Assembly (NCBI GenBank): GCA_902774275.1
Contig: CACYHN010000030.1
Coordinates: forward strand, 1-41,176
Direction: 5' to 3'
Origin: an uncultured Bacteroidales bacterium
GTDB taxonomy: Bacteria > Bacteroidota > Bacteroidia > Bacteroidales > Bacteroidaceae
Length of the DNA: 41,176 nt
Part shown: positions 35,060 through 41,176 of the stretch, piece by piece
How positions within the stretch are numbered: position 1 is the first letter of the stretch
Layout of the letters: each line of letters begins with the position of its first letter
Translations under genes and position numbers: made by a program
Notes under the pieces: generated by a model
What the model was told of the DNA's origin: nothing
Databases searched by the model: none
What the model saw: only the letters and a program-made list of their open reading frames with translations

Positions 35060-35075
35060 CGTTTTCATCGGAGGA

Positions 35076-36677
35076 TTATTCCCATGGCAGCTTAATAATT
35101 GACTCACCGAACTCTGAATTCTCAGCGTCGTTCTCATCAAGCTTGAATACCATGAAGCCGGGGTTCTCCTTTGTGCAGGGAGCCCAATCACCACCCTGAG
35201 GACCATTAGGATCACTGTACTTTGCAAAGTTGGTCCAAGCGGTAAGCATCTTCTCTGACAGATCCCAGTCACCCTGTGTCCAAGGTCTCCAGCAGTGCTG
35301 CAGTGACTTGAATACGAACCACAGGTCTGATGAGTGGAATGCGCCACGCAGTCTCTGGGTAACTTCAGGATGTGAACCGTCATCAGGCAGAGGACGTGCA
35401 AACTCATAAGCCCAAGCCTTGCTGCCGTTCTTGGTCATCTCCTGGCGGTTCTGGCAGAATGCTGCAACACCTGCAGACATATTGCCCATATCGTTCAGAG
35501 TGTAACCACACATGTAAGGTACATCAGCCAGAGTGCCGTCAAGAGCAGCCTCATCAAAGCTCTCCTTTGATACATAACCGTCAACGATAGGCATACCGGT
35601 TATGCTACCCATGTTACCAGTAGCGTTGCTGTAGATGCTGGCTACTGAATAGATAACCTCAGTATCGGCATTACGCATCTTCTGGAGGGTATTGTAACCT
35701 GCCCAGTCCATGATAACCTTGGTGTTGAACTCAGCGCGCTGCAGAGCGTTCAGACCTTCCGGAGCCTGAGGAGCCTTATAAGCAGCAATACGCTCGGTAT
35801 TGTTAGCGTTTCCGCCGCCAAAGCCGCCGAAACCGCCCATCATACCCATGCCCATGCCACCACGCATGCCGCCCATACCGCCGCGGCCGCCTGCTGCATT
35901 GTTGTTAGGAACGGTCAGACCACCGGCGCTCATGATGATTGCCTTGTGGAACAGACCACGTGCCAGAGGAGACTCGCACAGTGTACGTACACTGCCGCCA
36001 CCTGCTGACTGACCGAATATCATTACGTTGTCAGGATCACCGCCAAACTGGGCAATGTTCTTCTTGATCCACTTGAGTGACTCAATCTGATCCAGGATAC
36101 CATAGTTACCTGATACGCCAGCCTCGCTTTCAGCTGAAAGGTCCGGATGTGTCATGAAACCAAAGATTCCCAGACGATAGTTGATTGATACAAGGATAAC
36201 ATCCTTGCCAGCCCACTCCTGAGCATCAAACTCAGGCTCTGAGCCCCAACCCTCGCGGTAACCGCCACCGTGAATCCACAGGGCAACCGGAAGCTTGGCA
36301 TTAACATCACCCGGCTTCTTGGTCCAGATGTTCAGATAAAGGCAATCCTCGCTGAAGGGAGCCTCATCACCATAACCCCACTCTGTGTAGTAACCACCCT
36401 TGTACTGGATGTGCTGATAGCTGGGATGATCAAAACGGTTGCAAAGCTTTACGCCCTCCCAGGGAGTAACAGGCTGCGGAGCCTTCCAACGGTTCTCGCG
36501 GATAGGAGCTGCAGCATAAGGAATGCCACGGAATACAAAAACATCCTTTACGCGGTCAGCGCTTACGCCCTGAACCTGACCGCCCTCTATTGACAGGACG
36601 GGACTGAGTTTCTCAGTGTTGCACTGGCAGCTGGCCATCAAGGTCAGGATACCGGCAAAAAACAACAGTTTCTTCAT
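35076..36677 (-). CDS. Type-B carboxylesterase lipoprotein with a Gly/Met-rich insertion
   Basis: 533 residues. The signal sequence ends LMASCQC, so it is probably a lipoprotein (Cys 17). The alpha/beta-hydrolase core shows FRGIPYAAAP, SEDCLYLNIW, WIHGGGY, the nucleophile S224 in FGQSAGGGSV, and H448 in GAFHSSDLWFVF. Where the family's catalytic Glu is expected (GYxxNEG-like) there is GYTLNDMGN, so D396 may be the acid. Residues 258-293 are an almost pure Gly/Met/Phe/Arg stretch not seen in typical relatives, placed soon after the nucleophile strand. Substrate unknown; monocistronic. Confidence 0.88.
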   Translation of the reverse strand: MKKLLFFAGILTLMASCQCNTEKLSPVLSIEGGQVQGVSADRVKDVFVFRGIPYAAAPIRENRWKAPQPVTPWEGVKLCNRFDHPSYQHIQYKGGYYTEWGYGDEAPFSEDCLYLNIWTKKPGDVNAKLPVALWIHGGGYREGWGSEPEFDAQEWAGKDVILVSINYRLGIFGFMTHPDLSAESEAGVSGNYGILDQIESLKWIKKNIAQFGGDPDNVMIFGQSAGGGSVRTLCESPLARGLFHKAIIMSAGGLTVPNNNAAGGRGGMGGMRGGMGMGMMGGFGGFGGGNANNTERIAAYKAPQAPEGLNALQRAEFNTKVIMDWAGYNTLQKMRNADTEVIYSVASIYSNATGNMGSITGMPIVDGYVSKESFDEAALDGTLADVPYMCGYTLNDMGNMSAGVAAFCQNRQEMTKNGSKAWAYEFARPLPDDGSHPEVTQRLRGAFHSSDLWFVFKSLQHCWRPWTQGDWDLSEKMLTAWTNFAKYSDPNGPQGGDWAPCTKENPGFMVFKLDENDAENSEFGESIIKLPWE

Positions 36678-36731
36678 AAATAGTTTATTAGGTTAAGTTA
36701 AAGTAATGTCCTCTTGAGAAATAAACTTCGA

Positions 36732-36739
36732 CAAATGTA
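36732..36739 (-). promoter_or_regulatory. -7 element for the carboxylesterase gene
   Basis: Minus-strand TACATTTG, a full consensus match, 55 bp before the start codon at 36677. Confidence 0.55.
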
Positions 36740-36788
36740 ATATATTTTATTAGTTGTTAATTTTAACATGCCTTTTTTTTCCTTATTT

Positions 36789-36820
36789 TTTGGCGAATCC
36801 CACTAAACGGAGTACTTTTG
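36789..36820 (+). promoter_or_regulatory. Complete Bacteroidetes promoter upstream of tRNA-Leu
   Basis: TTTG (36789-36792), a 20-bp spacer and TACTTTTG (36813-36820) match both halves of the Bacteroidetes promoter, the best match in the window. Transcription would start near 36827 and run right through a 220-nt leader into tRNA-Leu. Confidence 0.65.
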
Positions 36821-37043
36821 CATCATCCAAAACCCAACGTGAGTTCTTTAGCGCCAAAAAAATCAAAATAGCGCCTCCTCACCGAGATTATGGCTTATTT
36901 TTGGATCAGAATAACAGTATGACCTAATGGGATTACGATTTATTTTGGGATGGATGGTTTCTCGAGTTGAGGGAGTGATGGGGTTCCATCATGACCGAAA
37001 GGAGAGGAAGCAGACGCCCAAAAGAAATGTAATACCAACATAC
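36821..37043 (+). other. Long untranslated leader ahead of tRNA-Leu
   Basis: Non-coding stretch inside the 366-bp gap between the esterase and tRNA-Leu genes. It holds two TAGCGCC direct repeats and the hairpin TGATGG-GGTT-CCATCA, and no terminator. Only very short frames exist. It could be a processed leader or carry a small RNA; sequence alone does not decide. Confidence 0.4.
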
Positions 37044-37128
37044 GCTCGAATGGTGGAATGGTAGACACGAGGGACTTAAAATCCCTTGGCCTTTATCGGC
37101 TGTGCGGGTTCGAGTCCCGCTTCGAGCA
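37044..37128 (+). tRNA. tRNA-Leu (anticodon TAA)
   Basis: 85-nt class II tRNA. Acceptor GCTCGAA pairs with TTCGAGC, anticodon stem GGGA/TCCC with loop CTTAAAA (anticodon TAA, reading UUA), long variable arm, T-loop TTCGAGT. Discriminator A; CCA not encoded. A protein gene on the same strand begins 36 nt downstream. Confidence 0.96.
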
Positions 37129-37163
37129 CACCCCTTTAAGATTCCGGAAAATACTGCGTACCA

Positions 37164-37913
37164 ATGGCTCACGTCAGATTCTTCAAGTTATTATTCTCCT
37201 CTATTCTTCTCTTGGGAGCCGTCAACGTAAACGCATCAGATTACAGGTTCAATATGTATTTAGGGTTGGGTCCCATCAAAATTCCGGCCGGAACCGCACA
37301 TTTATATGACTCTGAGGTCTTTTTTGAAGGTAAGCAAGTCATACGTACCGCAATGGATATTAACTCCAACCCTACCACGGATAAAATATTTCTGTTGAGA
37401 GACACTATTGAATCCTACAACACAAAAGAAGGTGAAAGTTTGTTCTATAAAAAAACAATCAATGAGGGAAACAAGCACATTGTTGAAACAGCTCATTATT
37501 CAAAAGACAACGATAGATTCATTGTTGATCTCAATACGTGGGATATGAATACAAAAACACTTAAAAAGCATTCTACGGAATGGCGTTCCACACGTATCTT
37601 TGACATGATGAGCATGATTGCATTTGCCCAAAACATTGACACGTCAGACCGTGAACCTGGCAGTACTGAAAACCTTCCGATGGTTAACGGCAATAAGGTT
37701 GTGCAACAATATATGGTTTACACCGGCAACAAGAAAATCAAAGCCGATGACGGACGTACATACGATTGCATGATTATCTCCATAAGAGATTACACTAACG
37801 GAAAGGAGCGTGAAACCGTCAAGGCTTACGTGACCAATGATTCAAAACACATCCCTGTTCTATTAGAAATAATATTGGCAACAGGAAGGTCAATAAAAGC
37901 TTTGCTAAAATAA
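37164..37913 (+). CDS. DUF3108 domain exported protein
   Basis: 249 residues. Signal peptide to about residue 24 (FFKLLFSSILLLGAVNVNA), then a beta-rich domain with FNMYLGLGPIKIPAGTAHLY and a C-terminal half with YDCMIISIRDYTNGKERETV. Such DUF3108 proteins are periplasmic and of unknown function, possibly with a lipocalin-like fold. It lies 36 nt after tRNA-Leu with no separate promoter found, so it is probably read from the promoter at 36789. The methyltransferase gene follows after 2 bp. Confidence 0.78.
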   Translation: MAHVRFFKLLFSSILLLGAVNVNASDYRFNMYLGLGPIKIPAGTAHLYDSEVFFEGKQVIRTAMDINSNPTTDKIFLLRDTIESYNTKEGESLFYKKTINEGNKHIVETAHYSKDNDRFIVDLNTWDMNTKTLKKHSTEWRSTRIFDMMSMIAFAQNIDTSDREPGSTENLPMVNGNKVVQQYMVYTGNKKIKADDGRTYDCMIISIRDYTNGKERETVKAYVTNDSKHIPVLLEIILATGRSIKALLK

Positions 37914-37915
37914 TT

Positions 37916-38572
37916 ATGAAACTCACAGACAACCGTTTTCTTACAAAACGCGGATTCGGGGTCCACTCTCCGTGGGCTTATGACCTGATTGAAAACGTCA
38001 TTAACGAACACCATCCTTATTATGCCTATGAGGATCTTTACCCTTTCTGGGAGAAAGCACCTCAATACCTTCCGCAATATCCGCAGAGCCGTGACGAACT
38101 GCTGTTCCGTCTGGTAAACAGGTTCAACCCCAAGTTTATCCTTGAGATAGGCACAGGGGCCGGCGTAAGTACCGGTTATCTGGCATCGGTGTCCAAGACA
38201 TCAAGAGTGGTCACCGTAGATTTCCCGCACCCGGCAGTAAAAGAGGTTCGCCGCAACCTTAAGAAAATCAAGAATATTGAGTATATTGCAGCCGATGTCA
38301 TCCAGACCGTGCAGGATATTCTGGACAGCGGCAGCGTTCCGCAGTTCATACACATAGCCCACACCGCTCTCTGGAGACAGATTGTGGAGATGATTCTGCC
38401 ATACGCCACATCTGATACGATCATTGCTGTTGAGGATATGGGCAAGAAGCAGAAAAAGGAGTGGTGGAAAGAGATCATTAAAGACGAGAGAGTGGGAGTA
38501 ACTTTCCAGATGAAAAAGATAGGCCTGCTCTTCTTTGACAGAAAGATGACCAAACAACACTATGTGTTATGA
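37916..38572 (+). CDS. Class I SAM-dependent methyltransferase
   Basis: 218 residues. N-terminal segment RGFGVHSPWAYDLIENVI is characteristic of a Bacteroidetes methyltransferase group, followed by the SAM-binding glycine loop ILEIGTGAGVSTGYLA (about 75-90) and VVTVDFPHPAVKE with the acidic ribose contact. The C-terminal part ends IGLLFFDRKMTKQHYVL, close to the O-methyltransferase fold. Substrate unknown. Lies between DUF3108 and pduO and overlaps pduO by 4 bp (ATGA), so translation is probably coupled. Confidence 0.78.
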   Translation: MKLTDNRFLTKRGFGVHSPWAYDLIENVINEHHPYYAYEDLYPFWEKAPQYLPQYPQSRDELLFRLVNRFNPKFILEIGTGAGVSTGYLASVSKTSRVVTVDFPHPAVKEVRRNLKKIKNIEYIAADVIQTVQDILDSGSVPQFIHIAHTALWRQIVEMILPYATSDTIIAVEDMGKKQKKEWWKEIIKDERVGVTFQMKKIGLLFFDRKMTKQHYVL

Positions 38573-39114
38573 GTAAGATTTACACCCGTACAGGCGATAA
38601 AGGAACCACAAGCCTTGTAGGCGGCAAACGTGTAAGCAAGACTGATCCGCGTCTAGATGCATACGGCACGATAGATGAACTCAACTCATTCATCGGTCTT
38701 ATGCAATCCGTTATGGATGGGAAGGCTGAAAGTGCAGAAAACATACAGTGGATCCAGCAGAAACTGTTCAACATAGGCGGTTGCCTTGCCACAGACACCA
38801 CCTCTTTTGAACTCCCTGACAGCTGCAAGGTTCTGGCCTCTGATGTGGAGCGTATTGAAAAGATGATAGATACACTGCAGGAAGGCCTGCCGGAGCAACG
38901 CTCATTCATTATGCCCGGCGGTACTCAAGCAGCATCATATGCCCATGTGGCACGCACCGTATGCCGCAGGGCCGAGCGCCTTATACTGGCACTTCCCGAT
39001 GAAGCAAAAGTGCCTTCAGAACTGCTTCAGTACATAAATCGTCTGTCAGATTATCTGTTCGTTCTGGCACGCCGGATAAACTTTTTTGCAGGTACCCCTG
39101 AAAAAATATGGTAG
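38569..39114 (+). CDS. pduO: Cob(I)yrinic acid a,c-diamide adenosyltransferase, PduO type
   Basis: 181 residues. The N-terminal ATP-binding signature TRTGDKGTTSLVGGKRVSK and the DAYGTIDELNSFIG segment are diagnostic, and the C-terminal helix has VARTVCRRAERLI with the arginines that contact ATP and corrinoid. It makes the adenosyl form of vitamin B12 from ATP and cob(I)alamin, used by enzymes such as methylmalonyl-CoA mutase. No cobalamin riboswitch is visible upstream. Last gene of the tRNA-Leu unit. Confidence 0.93.
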   Translation: MSKIYTRTGDKGTTSLVGGKRVSKTDPRLDAYGTIDELNSFIGLMQSVMDGKAESAENIQWIQQKLFNIGGCLATDTTSFELPDSCKVLASDVERIEKMIDTLQEGLPEQRSFIMPGGTQAASYAHVARTVCRRAERLILALPDEAKVPSELLQYINRLSDYLFVLARRINFFAGTPEKIW

Positions 39115-39139
39115 AACTTTTGTTTTACATATTTTTTTA

Positions 39140-39147
39140 TACTTTTG
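39140..39147 (+). promoter_or_regulatory. -7 element for the DUF2795 gene
   Basis: TACTTTTG, a full consensus match, 40 bp before the ATG at 39187. TTTG at 39119-39122 may be the -33 part, with a somewhat short spacer of 17. Confidence 0.6.
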
Positions 39148-39186
39148 CACCCCTAAAGAAGTAACCTTAAAACACCGTTTTTTACT

Positions 39187-39408
39187 ATGTATTGGACATT
39201 GGAACTGGCATCAAAACTGGAAGATGCACCTTGGCCCGCAACCAAGGATGAGTTGATTGATTACGCCGTCCGTTCAGGAGCCCCGCTCGAGGTCATTGAG
39301 AACCTCCAGGAGATAGAGGATGAGGGAGATATTTATGAAAGCATAGAGGACATCTGGCCCGACTACCCCAGCAAGGAGGACTTCTTCTTCAACGAGGATG
39401 AATACTAA
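39187..39408 (+). CDS. Small acidic DUF2795 protein
   Basis: 73 residues, very acidic (C-terminus FFNEDEY), with the DUF2795-like helical core PATKDELIDYAVRSGAPLEVIENLQEI. No signal peptide or membrane segment, so cytoplasmic. Function unknown. It has its own promoter and a strong terminator, so it is monocistronic. Its last 17 bp, ACGAGGATGAATACTAA, recur exactly at 40356-40372 in the same codon frame. Confidence 0.82.
   Translation: MYWTLELASKLEDAPWPATKDELIDYAVRSGAPLEVIENLQEIEDEGDIYESIEDIWPDYPSKEDFFFNEDEY
39392..39408 (+). repeat. 17-bp direct repeat, left copy
   Basis: ACGAGGATGAATACTAA, covering the last codons and stop of the DUF2795 gene. The exact second copy is at 40356-40372; 947 bp lie between them. 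Confidence 0.9.
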
Positions 39409-39454
39409 TAGGGCATCAAAAGATAAATTGCTAATATTCAATATTTTATAATTT

Positions 39455-39482
39455 AAGCAGTGGGTAGTCCCACTGCTTTTTT
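39455..39482 (+). terminator. Intrinsic terminator of the DUF2795 gene
   Basis: Perfect 10-bp stem AAGCAGTGGG/CCCACTGCTT with loop TAGT, then six T. Confidence 0.92.
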
Positions 39483-39543
39483 ACTATCCATTTTGCAGGA
39501 AAAAGCACCTATTTTTACCCCCAAACTATCCGTTTGACTATCC
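39483..39543 (+). repeat. Three ACTATCC direct repeats upstream of the GNAT gene
   Basis: ACTATCC occurs at 39483, 39525 and 39537. It lies about 80-140 bp before the GNAT promoter, where a regulator could bind, but seven bases and unequal spacing make this weak. Confidence 0.3.
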
Positions 39544-39621
39544 ATCCAAATTGAAAATCCTCCTAAAAAAAGGAATAGTAAAAAATGGTCTCAAAGGTTG
39601 GTCACGTCTTGTTCTTTTTAG

Positions 39622-39629
39622 TAAGTTTG
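39622..39629 (+). promoter_or_regulatory. -7 element for the GNAT gene
   Basis: TAAGTTTG, a full consensus match, 19 bp before the ATG at 39649. Confidence 0.6.
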
Positions 39630-39648
39630 TGACTAAAAGGATTATGGT

Positions 39649-40365
39649 ATGCTGCAATATGAGAAATTAAAAAAGGAGGAGATTAAGGTGGCTTCAGAAC
39701 TGGCCGCCAGAGCATATTTCGATTATATCTACATAACCATCTTCTTCCCTGGCCTTAAGGAGCGGCAAAGGGGGTTGGCTCGATTCCTGGCCATTAACAG
39801 GAAAGGAAATTTTAAGGGCTCACATATGTTGACCGCACGTTTGGACGGCCGGATGGTGGCTGAGGCGGCACTTGAGCCACCAGGCTACAAGCAGCCATCG
39901 GTACTCAAGTTCATTCTGAGCGGTTACCTGAAGATGTATTTTCTTACCAATTGGAAGCACCTGCATGCTTTCCTGGCAAAGGATGAGGAGGCCAGTACCC
40001 CGTGTCATGATTATCAGAAGAACAATCCTGATGTATGGTACCTGAGTATGATTGAGGTTGATCCGCCATTTCATGGTCAAGGCATAGGTACTCAGTTCAT
40101 TTCTTATCTGGAGGATTACGTACGCCAGCACGGAGGCAAGACTATGGTGCTGTTCACCAACAATCGGGAGAACCTGAGTTTCTACACAAAACGCGGCTAC
40201 GAGCTGTTCCATGAGTATGAAATTCATTGTAAGCCTCAATTTTTTTATACTAAATCCACGTGGACGTATGAAAGGGAAACTCAAACGATTCCTTTCCGAT
40301 CCTCGCACGTTGTTCTGGGTGTGGATGATAATAGCGGTGACGGGCATGACCCGTTACGAGGATGA
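39649..40365 (+). CDS. GNAT-family N-acetyltransferase
   Basis: 238 residues. The acetyl-CoA-binding motif A is clear: LSMIEVDPPFHGQGIGTQF (about 140-158, the HGQGIG pyrophosphate loop), followed by motif B with TNNRENLSFYTKRGYELF. The N-terminal half (ELAARAYFDYIYITIFF) is typical of bacterial GNATs acting on small molecules or peptides; the acceptor is unknown. After WTYERE the last 28 or so residues look unlike a folded domain, and the same DNA encodes a plausible small membrane protein in the +1 frame. The gene has its own promoter and is enclosed by 17-bp direct repeats. Confidence 0.85.
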   Translation: MLQYEKLKKEEIKVASELAARAYFDYIYITIFFPGLKERQRGLARFLAINRKGNFKGSHMLTARLDGRMVAEAALEPPGYKQPSVLKFILSGYLKMYFLTNWKHLHAFLAKDEEASTPCHDYQKNNPDVWYLSMIEVDPPFHGQGIGTQFISYLEDYVRQHGGKTMVLFTNNRENLSFYTKRGYELFHEYEIHCKPQFFYTKSTWTYERETQTIPFRSSHVVLGVDDNSGDGHDPLRG

Positions 40366-40372
40366 ATACTAA
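40268..40372 (+). CDS. Overlapping 34-residue small membrane-protein ORF
   Basis: ATG at 40268, stop at 40370-40372, out of frame with and overlapping the GNAT gene by 98 bp. The product starts with a basic segment (MKGKLKRFLSDPRT), then a hydrophobic helix (LFWVWMIIAVTGM), then the acidic end TRYEDEY: the make-up of a small single-pass protein with its N-terminus in the cytoplasm. It would be translated by coupling or internal initiation on the GNAT mRNA. I do not recognise a family; expression is unproven. Confidence 0.45.
   Translation: MKGKLKRFLSDPRTLFWVWMIIAVTGMTRYEDEY
40356..40372 (+). repeat. 17-bp direct repeat, right copy
   Basis: Exact copy of 39392-39408. It spans the GNAT stop codon and, in the overlapping frame, encodes the same EDEY-stop ending as the DUF2795 protein. 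Confidence 0.9.
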
Positions 40373-40403
40373 GAAATAAGCGTTTATAAATCAATACAAT
40401 AAT

Positions 40404-40438
40404 AAAGGCGGACCGTCTGATTGACGGTCCGCCTTTAT
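40404..40438. terminator. Bidirectional terminator between the GNAT gene and frdB
   Basis: Perfect 14-bp stem AAAGGCGGACCGTC/GACGGTCCGCCTTT with a 5-base loop, extendable by flanking A-T pairs. It serves the GNAT gene and the converging frdB. Confidence 0.88.
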
Positions 40439-40455
40439 CTTTATAGCTGATAGAA

Positions 40456-41176
40456 TCAGTCGTTCAGCTTGGCAGCGATAAACTCGCGGTTGAGGCGAGC
40501 GATGTTGCTGATGCTGATGCACTTGGGGCACTCGGCCTCGCAGGCACGGGTGTTGGTGCAGTTTCCGAATCCCAGCTCATCCATCTTGGAGAGCATAGCC
40601 TTGGCACGGCGGGCAGCCTCTACCTGACCCTGCGGGAGCAGAGCAAGCTGGCTTACCTTGGCACTTACAAACAGCATAGCTGAACCGTTCTTGCAGGCTG
40701 CTACGCAGGCTCCACAACCAATGCATGATGCTGCATCCATAGCCAGATCGGCCTTCTCCTTAGAGATAGGAATTGCGTTGGCATCAGGTACACCACCGGT
40801 GTTGATTGATACGTAACCACCGGCCTGCATGATCTTGTCATAAGCACGGCGGTCGACCATAAGGTCACGGATTACGGGGAAACCGGCTGAACGCCAAGGC
40901 TCAACGGTGATGGTCTCACCATCCTTGAAACGGCGCATGTAGAGCTGGCAAGTGGTAGCACCTGTAGCAGGTCCGTGCGGATGTCCGTTTATGTAGAGTG
41001 AGCACATACCGCAGATACCCTCGCGGCAGTCATGGTCAAATACCACGGGTTCCTCACCTGCATTGATGAGCTGCTCATTCAGAATGTCAAGCATCTCAAG
41101 GAATGAGGTATCGGTGGGGATATCCTTCATTTCATACACCTTGAACTGGCCCTTCTCCTTAGGACCTCTCTGGCGC
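40456..41176 (-). CDS. frdB: Fumarate reductase/succinate dehydrogenase iron-sulfur subunit (5' end outside window)
   Basis: Partial: about 240 codons, open to the window edge, where the frame reads [12 protein letters not shown] before VYEMKDIP, as expected just inside the family N-terminus. The plant-type [2Fe-2S] site is CREGICGMC...C, and the bacterial-type clusters use [12 protein letters not shown] and [14 protein letters not shown]. It carries electrons between the flavoprotein FrdA and the membrane cytochrome b. In Bacteroidales this complex works mainly as a fumarate reductase and links to mdh metabolically. The cytochrome and flavoprotein genes should lie to the right. A GTG at 41139 is not the true start. 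Confidence 0.93.
   Translation of the reverse strand, partial: RQRGPKEKGQFKVYEMKDIPTDTSFLEMLDILNEQLINAGEEPVVFDHDCREGICGMCSLYINGHPHGPATGATTCQLYMRRFKDGETITVEPWRSAGFPVIRDLMVDRRAYDKIMQAGGYVSINTGGVPDANAIPISKEKADLAMDAASCIGCGACVAACKNGSAMLFVSAKVSQLALLPQGQVEAARRAKAMLSKMDELGFGNCTNTRACEAECPKCISISNIARLNREFIAAKLND

Noticed and set aside
36838-37000. Decayed protein gene in the tRNA-Leu leader, from residue-like runs in one frame with several stops
   Set aside because: Reading it needs a frameshift and two stop readthroughs, and no known protein is recognised, so random sequence is as likely.
36927-37064. 45-codon plus-strand frame in the tRNA-Leu leader
   Set aside because: It runs into the tRNA-Leu gene, is strongly basic without a recognisable pattern, and has no neighbour or promoter spacing that supports translation.
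36933-37172. 79-codon minus-strand frame over tRNA-Leu
   Set aside because: It is antisense to a clear tRNA; such frames with SGTRTRT-like peptides are a common artefact of tRNA genes.
38569-39114. Cobalamin riboswitch regulating pduO
   Set aside because: No B12-box-like sequence or suitable structure was found upstream of the operon or of pduO itself.

Overview
The window is chromosomal DNA of a Bacteroidales bacterium. Three things point there. Twelve sites match the Bacteroidetes sigma-factor -7 element TAnnTTTG, mostly 20-50 nt before a gene. There is a complete type IX secretion (T9SS) core operon, porP-gldK-gldL-gldM-gldN. Several gene blocks are arranged as in Bacteroides, Prevotella and Porphyromonas: rpsU-xerC-hpf-tRNAs, and bamA with skp/ompH copies, uppS and porG. 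Carrying a T9SS makes Prevotellaceae or a related family a better guess than Bacteroides proper, but I cannot fix the genus. Nearly everything is core genome; no insertion sequence, prophage, CRISPR array or rRNA was seen.

Layout. 1-2131 (minus): rpsU, xerC, hpf, tRNA-Thr, tRNA-Tyr and tRNA-Gly read as one unit toward the left edge, with a hairpin-rich spacer between two of the tRNAs. 2258-8730 (plus): T9SS operon followed by a small outer-membrane barrel and a terminator. 8753-13052: priA converging with and overlapping a 7TM-HD phosphohydrolase gene. 13137-16256 (plus): gltX-waaA, then about 340 bp of non-coding DNA with heptamer repeats and a perfect 19-bp inverted repeat. 16257-18003: divergent gamma-carbonic-anhydrase-like gene and malate dehydrogenase, the latter with a perfect 45-bp tandem duplication. 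18003-21903 (minus): dprA, an OmpA/TPR lipoprotein and xerD. 21965-24353 (plus): an O-methyltransferase, rbfA and a LolC/E-type permease. 24342-32439 (minus): an eight-gene envelope operon, DUF6242 lipoprotein-porG-uppS-bamA-skp-skp-skp-murI. 32598-35009 (plus): pyrE, an SRPBCC protein and argH. 35076-36677 (minus): a carboxylesterase lipoprotein. 36789-39114 (plus): tRNA-Leu cotranscribed with DUF3108, a methyltransferase and a cobalamin adenosyltransferase. 39187-40372: a DUF2795 gene and a GNAT gene with an overlapping small ORF, bracketed by a 17-bp direct repeat. 40456-edge (minus): the fumarate reductase/succinate dehydrogenase iron-sulfur subunit, cut by the window.

How the genes work together. 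Outer-membrane biogenesis dominates: BamA and three Skp-type chaperones insert barrels, UppS makes the undecaprenyl carrier, MurI supplies D-glutamate, WaaA adds Kdo to lipid A, the LolC/E-like permease releases lipoproteins, and PorG (in the bam operon) should join the GldK/GldN ring to the outer membrane. I see no T9SS cargo protein with a C-terminal sorting domain here. The most unusual observations are the mdh duplication, the 17-bp repeat and overlapping ORF around the GNAT gene, the paired repeats with differing but conserved stems in the tRNA spacer, and the face-to-face xerD/O-methyltransferase promoters.
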